Shown piece after piece: positions 1 to 13,957 of a stretch of DNA of 64,000 nt; position 1 is the stretch's first letter; the number at the start of each line of letters is the position of its first letter. The stretch comes from Nannochloris sp. 'desiccata' (lineage: Eukaryota; Chlorophyta; Trebouxiophyceae; Chlorellales; Chlorellaceae): positions 186,001 to 250,000 of the forward strand of contig JAGTXX020000003.1 of NCBI GenBank assembly GCA_019044685.2, in the 5' to 3' direction. Below the pieces are notes generated by a model. The model saw only the letters and a list, made by a program, of their open reading frames with translations, had not been told where the DNA came from and did no database searches. Made by a program: the position numbers and the translations under genes.

Positions 1-535
1 ATCGTTTGGATCGAAAGAAAGGAAGCCTAAGCGAGTGAATTCTTGTGGGCTTTTATCTGTTGAAGTAGATGAGGAAGCTACTTGGAGTTCTATTTTGCCA
101 GCGATTTTGTATTCGTGTGAGAGCAACTGAATTTGTTGCAAGCGGGAGGGGTGCTCAAGTTGCAGAGTGAGGTGCTGAGGGAAGGTGCCGTTCCTGCATT
201 TGTGGAGACAGGTACACTGATGTTCGATCTTTGTGAATAAAAGAAGGGGAAGCGCAAAGTGTACAGAAGAAAAGAGCTAAAGAGGAATTCAACAAATGTA
301 CCTTGGGGTAGTCCAACCTTTACTGTCTTGAGTGTGAGCTAAAAGCTCAGTGCACGGACTATCGGCATCCTGCAGATGTACAAGTATGTAAACGCGGTTG
401 AGGTGGTGGATGTTTGCGAAAAAAGCGTGGCTGTTTATTGGATCATTCAAACGACAGAGGCTACAGACCGCCCTCTGACGGATAACTTACCTCTCCAGAG
501 CACTCTAAAATAGTAAATCCAATATTTGCAGGCAT
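1..535 (-). CDS. CEP104: CEP104 / FAP256 homologue, N-terminal part (5' end, runs off window)
   Basis: Three exons can be joined on the minus strand: 535..491 (ATG start, MPANIGFTILECSGE), 369..302, and 193..1, which is open to the edge. Donors (gtaagt, gtacat) and acceptors (ctgcag, atgcag) are normal and phases match (0, then 2). The joined product has the start of the CEP104 jelly-roll domain: an MPxxIGF start, a GW-x-x-PR segment, a TFPQHLTLQL strand, then QLLSHEYKIAGKIEL and FTRLGFLSF. CEP104 is a microtubule plus-end protein at the tips of cilia and centrioles, so the organism probably builds flagella. The homology is from recognised motif order, not a search. The rest of the protein lies outside the window. 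It is divergent with the ribosomal protein gene starting at 919. Confidence 0.78.
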
Positions 536-918
536 GATGATATCACTGAAGATGCCTCAACTCTTGCAAAAGTTCTTTGAAGGCAGTTTTTGCAAAAAAT
601 GGCAAAAATGAGCAAAGTGATCTAGCAACGCATAATCATTGATATGTGCACTGCAGTGTATGGAACTTGCTTAAATAAATACCAGAAATGCAGTTCAGTG
701 CTTGAATGCGTATGAAATGCATCAGCTTGTCACTCGGTCAACAAACAACGTTCTCCAGGATCAGAGAGAGTTAAAATTTCCGCTAAACCAAATAACTTTG
801 CAATTTAAGACATTCATCATATACACGTTTAGTTTTAATTCCTTGCTGCATAGGCTGCTGGCCTTGGAAGTAAACGTATAAAGACATCAATTTACAAATC
901 TTGCTTTAATTGCACAAA
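536..918. promoter_or_regulatory. Shared divergent intergenic region (CEP104 / mitoribosomal S18)
   Basis: These 383 bases separate the start codons of two genes pointing away from each other, so they must hold both promoters and 5' UTRs. The stretch is AT-rich. I see no strong TATA box or repeat. Confidence 0.5.
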
Positions 919-1935
919 ATGCTCCGAAGGCTTGTTCAGAAAAATTCCCTGCAGCTTTGGCTGCATGAATTATCATCTGGACAGTCACTGAATAGCAGCA
1001 CCTCTCTTCTTCTGAGGGTCCCATCATCATCATCATCATCAACGATGCAGCTTACTTGCCTGCGCAACTTCAGCGCAGCCAGTGCTGACAGCAGCGATAA
1101 ACCCGAGTCTCCATCTAAAGCTCAGACATCTACCACCTCTTCTTCTCCTACCTCTCATTCTTCTGAAGCAGCTGCTTCGCCATTACAGCCCCCGTCTCCA
1201 TCCTCAGCGACCACCTCTACAGCTATGCTTCAAAACGCAAAGCTCTGGCGTCAATGGGTTGACGGCAGAATTGATGAACGACACCGAATGCCTACCTCAA
1301 AAGACGGCACAGGAGAACACCACCAACAAAGAAACCCCAATCAACAAAATCAAAGACAACAACAACACCGCCCTAAGGATCCCTCGAAAGATTGGAAGAG
1401 CACCTCCCGTTCTCTCCGTTCCACCCAAGACCGCATCGCCTCTATCTTGGTCCCTGAAGGTGAAAACCCAACCCCTCACTACAACTCTGGTAAATATGGA
1501 ATTCTAGGCACCGCAGCAGATGCGCCCAAATTTGTGCCCGGGGCTGCCGCTAGAGCAGAAGAAGTCTCACCAGATCGCCTCTTACCTCATCGCTTATTCT
1601 ACCCTGGCGCGACCTATTCCCCTGATGAGTTGGACCCCTATAAGGCCAAACCAGTGGGTATGTTGTCTGATTTAACTGTCCGACGCGGCACTATTTCCCG
1701 ATCACTAGTTGCTACACAAGCAGATTTTAGAAACCCTTCTTTTTTAAATAATTTTATCAGTGATGCCGGCAAGTTGAATCCAAAAAGAAGAACCAGGTTG
1801 CCTGCCAAGATGCACAGAGAGTTGGGGAGACAGGTGAAATTAGCTAGATCGTTGGCATTGATGAATCCTATTAGTAAGGTGATGCCACCACGACAGATGA
1901 GGTCACTGATGATCAACCGGCCGTCAAAGAATTAA
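919..1935 (+). CDS. MRPS18: Mitochondrial small ribosomal subunit protein bS18m
   Basis: Single-exon protein of 338 aa starting at the ATG at 919; the frame extends upstream only by non-ATG codons. The first ~60 residues are rich in Arg, Leu and Ser with almost no acidic residues, as in mitochondrial presequences. They are followed by ~110 residues of Ser/Thr/Gln-rich low complexity. The C-terminal ~80 residues carry the S18 core: FRNPSFLNNFIS, a GKLNPKRRTRLPAK segment and a basic RQVKLARSLALMNP helix. An FYPGATYSPDELDP segment before it is typical of fungal and other mitochondrial S18 proteins. S18 sits on the platform of the small subunit and contacts S6 and rRNA. The long disordered insert is unusual for the family. 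Confidence 0.82.
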   Translation: MLRRLVQKNSLQLWLHELSSGQSLNSSTSLLLRVPSSSSSSTMQLTCLRNFSAASADSSDKPESPSKAQTSTTSSSPTSHSSEAAASPLQPPSPSSATTSTAMLQNAKLWRQWVDGRIDERHRMPTSKDGTGEHHQQRNPNQQNQRQQQHRPKDPSKDWKSTSRSLRSTQDRIASILVPEGENPTPHYNSGKYGILGTAADAPKFVPGAAARAEEVSPDRLLPHRLFYPGATYSPDELDPYKAKPVGMLSDLTVRRGTISRSLVATQADFRNPSFLNNFISDAGKLNPKRRTRLPAKMHRELGRQVKLARSLALMNPISKVMPPRQMRSLMINRPSKN

Positions 1936-2115
1936 AATTTCAAAATTTTGACTCAATTGTACTCCTATTTTCTTAGATTAATTGCTGTATTGAAGCGTCT
2001 CTCTATATGCTTTTACAATAATGATGCAAAATGGAGGCACCTCTCTACCCCGTATTAATGTAAGCATACAACTAAAGCTTTTATCAAGAATTTTTTAAAG
2101 TGTTTTCTTCAATCC

Positions 2116-3631
2116 CTATGCAAGATTCAAAGTCGCTGGATCGATGCCAAGCTCGTCCACCAACGCTCTCCATCTATATGGCTCAGAATCAAATATGTAA
2201 ACCATAGGCTGCACCAAAACACCACTTCCACCCAATTTTCTCAGCGATTTCACAGCAGGGTACAAGTCCTTCTTAGACACACAAATAACCGCAGCAAAGA
2301 GACCTGATTCTTCATTACCGCCTTTTGTATATACCGGTGAGATAGTAGGACCTTGTAATCCACAAAGCCCAGCAGCAAAGAGACGAGAAGAGACATCTTG
2401 ACCGCTACTTCCAGTCATATTTGCAATGACTGAATAGTAATTCTCTGCGGTTAGATGCGCTTCCAGTCGCTCAATCAACTCGTGGCAAATTTCCAACAGG
2501 CCAGGTCGTTCCAATAAAGCACGTCTGTTGGCGACTAAACAGCCCTGACTGTCCATAATCTTGGCACCATCAATCTGTTTCAAGTTATTTTCACGAAGGG
2601 TTACGCCAGTAGATACTAGATCCAAAATGATATCTGCAGAGCCCATTGCTGGTGCCGCTTCGAGAGCGCCATCAGCGCTTAATAAGACCACATGTTCAAA
2701 ACCCTTCTCAGCGAAATAGTTACGTGCAATGTTATGATATCCGGTAACCACTCTCAAAGGATTAGATGCAGACCAAGGCATGGCTTTGAGCTCGTCCAAA
2801 GAGTTAACATTTGCAAACTTGCCAGACATGGGGACACCCAGGGCCAAATGGCAATGACCAAAGCCCAATGCGTCGTGAAGAATCACCAACTCGGGGTCGT
2901 TATCCCCAATTTCCGCGAGCATATCGTAACCTACAATACCAAGATCGACGTCCCCGTACATGAGCTTGCGGACTACATCAGTTGCACGTTGAAACCAGAC
3001 CTCCATTCCGGGGAGTTGTTTAATTTGAGCAACATATTGGCGAGGGTTGGGCTTGACCACATTAAGCTGGCAATCTTTTAATAAAGCGAGAGTATCTTCC
3101 GCCATGCGACCTTTGGAAGGGAGGGCAAGGCGGATGGCCTCTCTCTCAGCAAGCTTGGCGGGTTTTTGAACTGCAGGAATAGCGATAAAGACGGAGGAAA
3201 TTAGAATTGATTGATTTTAAAAAGTAGAGGGATAAGAGGCCGTTTTGGATATTATTGTTGGCGTGAACATGTGTAAATCTCACGTCAAGGCAATAATCCG
3301 ATTTTTTCCAGTGAAAATATAGACGTCCAATGGGTGTGGGAGGGTAGTGATTGAAAATCAAGTTTAACTTACCTGGGGCGCTAGTAGTATTATTCAAGCT
3401 GCATGTGATGACGCAGGCGCGGTTAGACTTCGAAACACTTCTATTTGCAGAAATGTGGGCGCTGGTTAGTCTCAATGTCTTCATTGTTCCTTTTAAAATA
3501 CCAGCATGGATGCCACTTGCCAATGGCAATGAACGCTGCTGCTGCATAATAGTTGGCTGCATGCTTTCAATGCTGCGCATTGTCCCAATCATGATCAGCT
3601 GAGTTATGCAATGCTTTAAATAAACAGCCAT
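2116..3631 (-). CDS. HISG: ATP phosphoribosyltransferase (first step of histidine synthesis), plastid-type
   Basis: Two exons, 3631..3373 and 3170..2116, joined in phase 1 across a gtaagt/ctgcag intron, give 437 aa. The catalytic domain starts about residue 100 with RLALPSKGRMAED, the classic HisG N-terminus. It continues through GDVDLGIVGYD and ADIILDLVSTGVTLREN, the PRPP-binding loop region. A C-terminal HisG_C regulatory domain (YTKGGNEESGLFAAVICV ... LVQPMVYIFD) marks the long, histidine-inhibited form found in plants. The ~95-residue Ser/Thr/Asn-rich leader fits a plastid transit peptide. The enzyme condenses ATP and PRPP to phosphoribosyl-ATP. Its start lies 188 bp from that of the RRP6 gene on the other strand, implying a bidirectional promoter. 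Several Met codons near 3631 make the exact start uncertain. Confidence 0.9.
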
Positions 3632-3819
3632 TGTCAAACTTGATCATGATTTTGCTGCTGAGAAAAAAGGTTGAAGAAACAAGGAATATATTTTGGGGTC
3701 TCTTTTCGGTTCAGTTAAAAGACCCAAACCCCATTATCATGCATCAATCGCAACTGTAATTACAGTGTTTCGCCAATTTTAGGGAGCCTGTGCTTGCAAA
3801 AGCAGGACAAAGGCCCGCC

Positions 3820-6800
3820 ATGGCGGCCAAGGACGACACAACGCACCCTAAAGCGTTGAAGGCTCTTGAACAGGCTATTTCATCTGCTGCAAATGCTGCT
3901 CTACCACTTGAAGAAGATCACTATGTACGCTGTTTTTTAAATTATTACGTTTGCACAAATAATTAAATCAAAATCTTGAAATTCAAACGATTTAAAATTC
4001 TTTATTATTATTCCTGCAGTTCTACTCTAACTCATCTGAATTTAAGAATCAAATAACCGAGTTTCGGAATAAAATCCAGTCCATGCTCACTTCATTCCCA
4101 GGGGCACCTGCAGCACCTCACGGCATTTTCACGTCTGCTCCCGACGCTCACGACTGGACGGTGTCTTTGCTCGACGACACCTTGGCTCGAGTAGATGATG
4201 CATTAGCCGATGCAAAACGTGTTGCAGACCAGAAAAAGGTACTTGGAGAAGAAGCAACTCAACCTTATACTTCAGCTGTAGAAGCAGCAACAACGACACC
4301 AGCTGCCGCTGCCGGGGTGCGGGCAGTGAGGGCCCCTCCTGCAACTACGAGCAATACCAACCAAGGCTACGTTTCCTATATGCAGAGCACGTTGAAAGAA
4401 AAGCCACAAGACTCTTTTACTCCACCGATGGATAATTCCAACGCTCCATTTGTCCACAATTTGGAAAATGTAAAACATTTTCTAATACAAGAACTCGGTA
4501 ATAAGAATAATGATAACGACGGCAGCTCGATCACTACTATAGAGGACATGGGTGGAGCAATGGCAGCTGCCACAGCTGCAGGAAAACCCCCACCCCACCC
4601 TCTCCAATCTCTACTAGACAACTTAGAATACCCAGAATGGCAATTAAAGGTCCCTGAAATAGCCCATCAATATAAATCTTTTGAGGAAACCCCTTTTCAT
4701 TTCATCGACACCATCCCCGCTCTGGAAGCCCTTGCTCTAAAATTAGCTCAATCGAATGAGCTTGCTGTCGATTTAGAAGCACACAATTACCGTTCTTTCC
4801 AGGGGTTTTGTTGTTTGATGCAGCTGTCTACTCGAGAAGAGGATTTTATCATTGATGTTTTGGTTTTGAGACACCATGTCGGCCGGTGCCTCGCACCACT
4901 TTTCGCTAACCCGAGAATCGTGAAAATCTTACACGGTTCTGATGGAGATATCGTCTGGTTGCAACGTGATTTTGGGATCTATGTATGCAATTTATTCGAT
5001 ACAGGCCAAGCTGCTAGAGTTTTAGACTACGAGGGCCATGGACTTGGATATATGATGGAGCGTCTTTGTGACTTTAAGGCCGATAAACGATGGCAATTAG
5101 CAGATTGGAGATTACGGCCATTAAGTGATGAAGCTATTCATTATGCGAGGGCAGATACCCATTATTTGTTTCATTGCTATGATAAAGTAAGACAAGAGCT
5201 CGCGAGGAGAACAACAATACATGAAGGGGAAGAAGGGGAAATTGTATCTCCCCATGTAGTTGTGCCTCTTCCTGAGAAGAATCCTGGTGGTGCCTTGGGT
5301 ACTGTATTGGAACGGTCTCGTCAGATTTGTCTCCATCTTTACGAAAAAGAGCTGCTTAAAGAAGATTCGTATTTAGCGCTCTATGAGAAATTAAATAAAA
5401 ATTTCTCAGATGAACAATTATCTGTCTTTTCTGCTTTGTACAGCTGGAGAGACCGTGTTGCTCGTCAAGAAGATGAATCTTTTGGGTATATTCTGTCTAG
5501 AAATCAACTAATTGCGCTCTGTGAGTCTCTACCAATCACTGCAGCAGAGCTGAATCGGACGCTGGGAAGAGGCGCAGGGTTACTCCAAAGTAGAGCTAAA
5601 GAAGTATTATTACTAATGGCAGCAGCCAGAGAGGATACGACACGTGTAGCTGAACAGAAGAAAGCGTGGATGGAAGAGATGGCTACTAGACCAGTGCGAA
5701 GGGGAGCACGTGACAGAGGTGACAGAGGGGGTATGCTGCCAGATATGGCAGCAGCTGCAGCTGCAGCTGCTGCATCCCTGCCACCACCACCTCCACCGCC
5801 AGAAGAAGAAGCGCTTAAAGCTCCAGTGAATGAAGGTTTATTACTGAAACCAAAGGCTGTAAAGCCTTTGACTGGTGTTTCACCCTCCACTGTCGCAACT
5901 GCTTCTCTAGATGCTTGCCCAGCTGTTGACGGCTTAAAGGCTCGGAAGGTTGTTTCTTTAGGAGGTTCTAATGGAAATATAACTATGAATAACGGCCCAA
6001 AACTTGCTGTTTCGGGTGGATCTTCACTATTTGGCTCGTTATTAGCCGAGAAAAACACGAGCGATGGTGTCTTGGCTTCTGTTGCTGTTGCTGCTACCTT
6101 GGGCTACGGTGGTGTTCTTCCTCCCACAAACTTTGCATCTCAAGCTGAAGCCGAGGTAACACAGCAAGTAGAGGAAGAAACTCAAAAACACGGCCAACAA
6201 CACAGAGACCCTACTGCTGCGGAAAAGAAAAATGCAGTCAGAGCTGCAATGGCGAAACTTGCTGCTGATCAAGCAGAGGAAGATGAGAAGGAGCAAGGGG
6301 AAATACTCTCTGTAGAGAAAGAGAAAGACGATAACGACGAATTAGAAGATTTCTTGCCACTTTCTTTATCAGACAAATATAACTTGACAAAAAAGAAAAG
6401 ACGTCGACAGCAACTGCCACACGCTACCTTTGGTGGTGGTCATAATTCTGCCGGTGGTGGTGGTGGTGTAAAGAAGCAAAAAACAGTTAATGGTGGCGAA
6501 GATAGTCAGAAAGTAAAGGATACTTTAAAGCAGTTAGGCCTTGAAGGCGATGAACAGGACGGGGAGGGAGGAGTGGAAGAGGGCGGTGGAGATGCCGAAG
6601 CGGCTGCCGAAGCGGTGGTGGCGGCTCCTGTAGATTACGCTGCTGCCGCTGCAAAGTATGATATGGGTATAGTGAACCCTCATAGGCGTGGTGGGAGAGG
6701 GGGCCGTGGTGGGAGAGGGGGTAGAGGTGCACGAGGCCGAGGAGGAAGAGGTGGTGGTGGTGGTCGTGGTGGTAAAGGTAAAGGTGGAGGCGATGAGCCA

Positions 6801-6914
6801 GCCGGGATTCCTGAAGGCCGCTTTAATCCATATGCAGCACTTGATGTGACTGGTTTGAAAGGTGGGAAGCGTAGCGCTGTGCATGTACGTAGTGGAAATC
6901 GCAGCTCTCGATAG
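3820..6914 (+). CDS. EXOSC10: Exosome 3'-5' exoribonuclease RRP6 / EXOSC10
   Basis: Exon 1 (3820..3924) is joined to exon 2 (4020..6914) through a gtacgc/ctgcag phase-0 intron, giving 999 aa. The first ~65 residues form a PMC2NT-like segment (LPLEEDHY-FYSNSSEFKNQI) that in the family binds the RRP47 cofactor. The DEDD-Y nuclease has D-x-E in AVDLEAH (about residue 284), motif II in HGSDGDIVWLQRDFG and Y-x3-D in HYARADTHY (about 408). An HRDC domain (RDRVARQEDESFGYILSRNQL) follows. The C-terminal half is low complexity: poly-Ala, poly-Pro, acidic tracts and a Gly-Arg (RGG) block about residues 923-960 that probably binds RNA. It trims and degrades nuclear rRNA, snoRNA and aberrant transcripts with the exosome. 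Confidence 0.93.
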
Positions 6915-7149
6915 ATTGCAAAATTCAAATTCTTTTTACGGCTGCGATAGAGTTGGTGCGCTGCTTCTAGCCACGGAGACTTCGGCTGACTGTGCCCAGC
7001 GTTGATTTGGTTCTGTGTGCACGCATTGGTCGTTTAGACTGAATACATTGTAAAGTAGTTTAATTCTACAGAGTTAACAGCTGGTCTAAGGCACCATAGA
7101 AGGCACTTTGGCTTCGCGAATCGGAGTCAAAAATCGTTAATTTTTTAAA

Positions 7150-9120
7150 ATGTCGCCAGCAGCTTTGGATACCTGCGAAACGCAAGTTTTGCCTAGCACT
7201 CCAAAATTAGCTATTCCTCAGCTTGACAATGCCAAGGCATTAGTCCTCAAAGCGGTCGCAGACGCTGTCCCATGCCCACCTGGCCCTCTGCAAGATTACC
7301 TTGCTGAAGAAGGCCAACTGAGAAACCAAGGCACTCTTAGGTGCGTTTTAATTAATGTACATGATTTTCTACTGGTGGAATAGCATGCATTTGTGATACA
7401 TTCCTAATTAAATGAGCAAATGTGTGGATCAGCATCTTGTCGCACCACCACCGCTCAATTGCTTTATGCTATTTCAAACCGACTGAATCAAATCCCCCTT
7501 TTCTCACCCCCCCTCCCGCCCCTTCCTCTTTTTTTTAAATACAGATCTCTTGTGGGTCAATTTCAAGGTGTACCAGGCGTGGTCTCCCTCTCAGCCGGGT
7601 TCCCCCCGCCCCATATCTTCCCTTTTTCATCCATCTCCCTTCAACTCACCAACGGAACCCAAATAGCCCTTCCAGACATGACCGCGGCACAGCAGTACAA
7701 CGCGTCCCTCCGTGGCTACCCACCCCTCGTCCATTGGGCAACCAACCACGTCCAAGCTCTCCACCGCCCCCCTTCTGTACACGACATTCTAATAACCAAC
7801 GGGGCCAACCATTCATTAGAGTTAATTACATCGCTGTTTTTACAACGGGGAGATGCTCTTTTAGTTGAAGAATACACCTATCCGGTGATATTAGAATCAA
7901 TAGCAATGCCAAAGGGATACCGCACCCTCGGTGTGCCCATCGACAATTTTGGCATCATACCCTTGGGACTGGAACGTGTACTAGAAGAAGCTGCAGCTGC
8001 AGCTGCTACCCCTGGCGGACCCAAAATGCCGAAATTGTTATATACCGTCCCCACAGGGCATAATCCTACAGGATGTACTATTACCCCTGAAAGAAGAAAG
8101 CAAGTCTATGCTCTGTGCCGGAAATTCGATGTGTGGATTTTAGAGGATGATCCCTATTTTTATTTACAATGGGGCTCTGCTGCGCAATCTATGCTTGAGG
8201 CCGAGAGTATTGATCCTGAGACGGTAGAAGAAGATGCTTTACGCTCTAGTATGCCTGGTTTAAAGGGACTTTTAAGACCACCTGTATCAACTACCAACAC
8301 AACTTTATCTACTTCTTCGCCTTCCCCGTCACCGGCGACGTCTAGCTCTTCAATTCTTTCTTCCTCCTCTTCTGGCCCTGTGAGCATGAGTGGTGGTACT
8401 AATGTGAATACCTCTACTACATCCTCTATGAGTAGCTCATACTTAGCGTTAGATGTGGATTGTCGTGTCATTCGAGTAGATACCTTTTCAAAGTTCCTGG
8501 CTCCAGGGGTGAGGCTCGGATGGGTGACCGCTCGATCAGATCTGATTGAAAAATTAACTTCAGCGTTACAGACACATACAGTAGGACCCTGCTCATTAAG
8601 TCAAACTGTAGTGGCAGCAACGTTAGCTGCATGGGGTGATGCAGGGTTAGATGCCCATTTACGGCAAATACAAGCCGAGTATTCCCGACGCTGTGCTGTG
8701 CTGTGTAGGGCAGCATCAAGGGAACTTGGTAATGGATGTCTAGCAGAATGGGATGTCCCACGTGCTGGTATGTTTCTGTGGGTGAAGATTAACGGAGTAG
8801 AAGACGCAGTCGAGGTGTGGGATGCGCTACATGATGCGAAAATAATTGTGTGTCCCGGGAGAGTGATGGCGGCGGCAGCTGCCGGAGTCGGTGGAAGTTT
8901 CCGTAAAGAGGAAGACTCTCCCCATACCACTGGCAATACTACTATTAATAACTGTGCGGCAAATAAATTGAAGAGCCCCTTTGTTCGAGTAGCTTTCTCT
9001 TCTGTAGATAGCGCAGGATTGAAAGAAGGAATGAGGAGGTTCGGAAATGTGCTTAGAAAACATCACCGCGATACAAAAGCACAACAACAACAACAACAAC
9101 AAGATATGGTGGTTGTATAA
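7150..9120 (+). CDS. PLP-dependent class I/II aminotransferase, ARO8 / 2-aminoadipate type
   Basis: Exon 1 (7150..7340) and exon 2 (7545..9120) join in phase 2 (donor gtgcgt, acceptor aatacag) to give 588 aa. The fold-type I landmarks are clear: SLSAGFPPPHIFPF near the substrate gate, ITNGANHSLELI at the cofactor phosphate, VPTGHNPTGC, the LEDDPYFYLQ Asp, and the PLP-binding Lys in DTFSKFLAPGVRLGW. This set is typical of the Aro8/kynurenine/2-aminoadipate subgroup, which transaminates aromatic amino acids or aminoadipate; the exact substrate cannot be read from sequence. An ~80-residue Ser/Thr-rich insert splits the domain between the cofactor Asp/Tyr and the active Lys. The C-terminus has a short poly-Gln run. 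There is no clear targeting peptide. Confidence 0.85.
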
Positions 9121-9460
9121 TAAAGTTATTTCTTAATGATGCTGGTTACTTCCTTCTCTATTTCCCTATTTTTAATTGAGAATTTGATACGATTTAATGT
9201 TGTTCCCTATGGATTTTCTCTATATTTACGATGGATAAAAAAAATAGTTGAGTACCTTACCGACCGATATCTGATCTAGATTGACCCTCAATACTCTATT
9301 CGATTTCTAATTTGATTACTACTACCGTATTGCTTATTAAGTACAAATGAAACCATCTGTAACTACACAGAATGTCATTTAAAATGAATGTATTTCAACT
9401 CCACTCGGTCAAATTAAAGTCAAAAATCTATCCTATAATATATCGTGTTCAATATCTCTA
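9121..9460. other. Convergent 3' intergenic region
   Basis: About 340 AT-rich bases lie between the stop codons of the aminotransferase (+) and RUVBL1 (-). They presumably hold both 3' UTRs. No gene or repeat is seen. Confidence 0.5.
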
Positions 9461-11704
<2,244 letters not shown>

Positions 11705-13957
11705 ATGGAAGACGGTTATATGGATCCTACTCCTCTTCAAGGTCGCATTGTTGCTCCCACTGACAATGATGACCATGGTGCCCCATCTACTTCTACTGCA
11801 ACTGCTGGTAGAATTGTAGCTACAACCAGCAGTGTCAACATATATAATGGTATTATAGAAGGAGTAGAACCCAGTAGAAAACGTTTGAAACCTTCCTCCA
11901 GCAGCGGAGAAACAACTCCCACTCTCGGCATGACTGCTGCCACCACCACCGCTGCTGATCAAGAACTACAACAACAACAACAGCAGCAACCTTCAAGTGC
12001 AGCAAAGCGACGAGCTCCAGGTATTTTGACCACCGCTCTCGGTTGGGCACGGTCTCAAGCAGCAGATCTCGCGAGTTTCCAAGAAATAAAGGCCAGCGAA
12101 GGCCCTGAAAAGCCTTTACCACAGCTTCCTTTACCGACCAGGCGATTAGCTGCTGCTCACCACGACATGGTCAAAGCTGCGGCTAATCAGAAAAAAGGAC
12201 TTCGGCGGGGTGGAGGTGGTATAAATAGCAGTCTTAATCATATTAGCACTGTAGATTATCAGCAGCAGCAGCAACAGCGCCCTGTTTCAGTGGCCTTTGC
12301 AACCGGTACTGACCCCCAACTGGCTTCAGTCCTTGGCGCAGAATTAACCAGACTCGGTGATCTCGCACAAGCAGATCCTGCAAAATATGCTGCTTTAGCT
12401 GAAGAGTGTAAACTCTGGGCAGCAGGAACAACTGCCTCTGTTGGGGGACTGACTGCAACTGATTTGGAAAAGGCCCAGTATCAATTGAAAGCTGCAATGC
12501 AACACGTGCCGTTCTCAGGTGGTGGTGGTGGTGCTCCCAATAGTAGTGATGGGTATAGATCAGGCAATGCTGCTGGAGTACCGATGCCAGATCCTCGTGC
12601 GAGCTCATATTTTATCCAACCTGGAACCAATGGCGGCCGTGACGGTAATCCTCCTGCCGGTGGAGCAACCACACACCAACCGCGACAGCAACCGTTGTTT
12701 AATGCGTACAGCCAATACAACAATCCTCAGGCACATACTGGACCTGGACTTAGCCGACTTAACAACAGCTCCTTCGCTATGAACACTGCTCAAGGCCACC
12801 CCTATTACACCGCCAATACAGGAGGTAGTGGTGGTGATGGCGGTGGTGGTGTCACCCATCGGTACCCTCGCCGTTCTTCCCGTGCCCGTAATACGAAACG
12901 TGATGATGTGTATTTGACCCTGGATTCTGATGATGATCGTGATGATACTGAACGTGACGACGAAGACAATGAAGACCATACCGGTAATCGGGGGTGGATG
13001 AGAGCCGATATGAGACGAGGTCCTGGACGACCACGAAAGATGAATAATGATTCCTCAAATGCCCAACACTATCAAGACACGTATCAACAACAAGAGCAGC
13101 AGCAATTTAGTCCTAATTTAATGTTGCTTCACCCGGTACATCAGCGATTACAGCATAGAACGACCCCGCCGTCAATCTCCCCTCCTGGTGTAGCTAGTGC
13201 TGGTACGGGAGCACCTGGTGGCTCTATGGCGTTCTTTTCGCCTAATCTTGGGGATGTCTTATCTCCATTTGCTCAGTTTTTATTTGAACATAGTCCTGAT
13301 GGCAATCCTCCTGTTGGCATTGCAGCTGCTGCCGGTGTTGTTGATGTTGCTGTTAACGGTGGTGGTGGTGCTGGTGGTGGAATTCTTCAAGGAGTGCAGG
13401 GCACGAGTATAGACTTGCCTCGCAATACAGCCGTAGCTGGAACTATTGCTGGCAATGACACAACTACCGCTGCCGCTGCTGCAGGTAATGCTGACGCGGA
13501 TGCTGTAGACTACGCAGCACTTGATGAATTCATCTCTGGCCTCAATTTCACTAACGACGCAGTGCTTGGTAGTCCCAGTGCCATGGCAATGCTGGCAGGA
13601 GCCAAAGCAGCAGCAGCTGCTGCAGGCACTACAGTTGTTGTACTTCCAGGTATGATCCCGACAGGTGACTCTGGCGGTGCTATTAACTATACTGCGTCAG
13701 ATATAAATAATGCTTCTCTTCAACCTGAAACTGGTGGGGCTGCGGCAACAGGAGCAGCGCCACTGCCAACTGCCCCTGCTCACCACCTCGACCCGCAAAA
13801 TCCCGCAGCACAACTGCCCATTCTTGATCTCGCAATCTGCAAACCTTTAGAAACACCTACTGTAGCTGGAATGCTTTCTTTAGGCTTATCCAAGAAATCA
13901 CCCACCCCCATCACCTCGCCTCTTCTCTCGCCCACCCTCCTTGCCCTCAACTTTTGA
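11705..13957 (+). CDS. Large low-complexity nuclear protein with one AT-hook
   Basis: The first ATG in the open frame is at 11705, giving 750 aa without introns. I recognise no enzyme domain. The visible features are poly-Gln runs near the N-terminus and at about residue 185, an Ala/Gly-rich C-terminal half, an Asp/Glu-rich acidic stretch (LDSDDDRDDTERDDEDNED, about residues 405-425), a basic RRSSRARNTKR patch just before it, and an AT-hook core RRGPGRPRKM at about residue 440. The AT-hook binds the minor groove of AT-rich DNA. With the acidic tract and glutamine runs it suggests a chromatin or transcription cofactor, which is inference. A segment near residue 210 (PQLASVLGAELTRLGDLA) is the least biased and may be a short folded helix pair. 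Confidence 0.65.
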   Translation: MEDGYMDPTPLQGRIVAPTDNDDHGAPSTSTATAGRIVATTSSVNIYNGIIEGVEPSRKRLKPSSSSGETTPTLGMTAATTTAADQELQQQQQQQPSSAAKRRAPGILTTALGWARSQAADLASFQEIKASEGPEKPLPQLPLPTRRLAAAHHDMVKAAANQKKGLRRGGGGINSSLNHISTVDYQQQQQQRPVSVAFATGTDPQLASVLGAELTRLGDLAQADPAKYAALAEECKLWAAGTTASVGGLTATDLEKAQYQLKAAMQHVPFSGGGGGAPNSSDGYRSGNAAGVPMPDPRASSYFIQPGTNGGRDGNPPAGGATTHQPRQQPLFNAYSQYNNPQAHTGPGLSRLNNSSFAMNTAQGHPYYTANTGGSGGDGGGGVTHRYPRRSSRARNTKRDDVYLTLDSDDDRDDTERDDEDNEDHTGNRGWMRADMRRGPGRPRKMNNDSSNAQHYQDTYQQQEQQQFSPNLMLLHPVHQRLQHRTTPPSISPPGVASAGTGAPGGSMAFFSPNLGDVLSPFAQFLFEHSPDGNPPVGIAAAAGVVDVAVNGGGGAGGGILQGVQGTSIDLPRNTAVAGTIAGNDTTTAAAAAGNADADAVDYAALDEFISGLNFTNDAVLGSPSAMAMLAGAKAAAAAAGTTVVVLPGMIPTGDSGGAINYTASDINNASLQPETGGAAATGAAPLPTAPAHHLDPQNPAAQLPILDLAICKPLETPTVAGMLSLGLSKKSPTPITSPLLSPTLLALNF

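Noticed and set aside
910..918. Upstream extension of the S18 gene start
   Set aside because: The extra codons begin with TTG, so the ATG at 919 is preferred. The same reasoning moved the starts at 11705, 17135, 26017 and 37387.
5504..6058. 184-aa open frame on the minus strand
   Set aside because: It is antisense to the RRP6 coding region and reflects its Ala/Ser-rich codons; no start context or motif.
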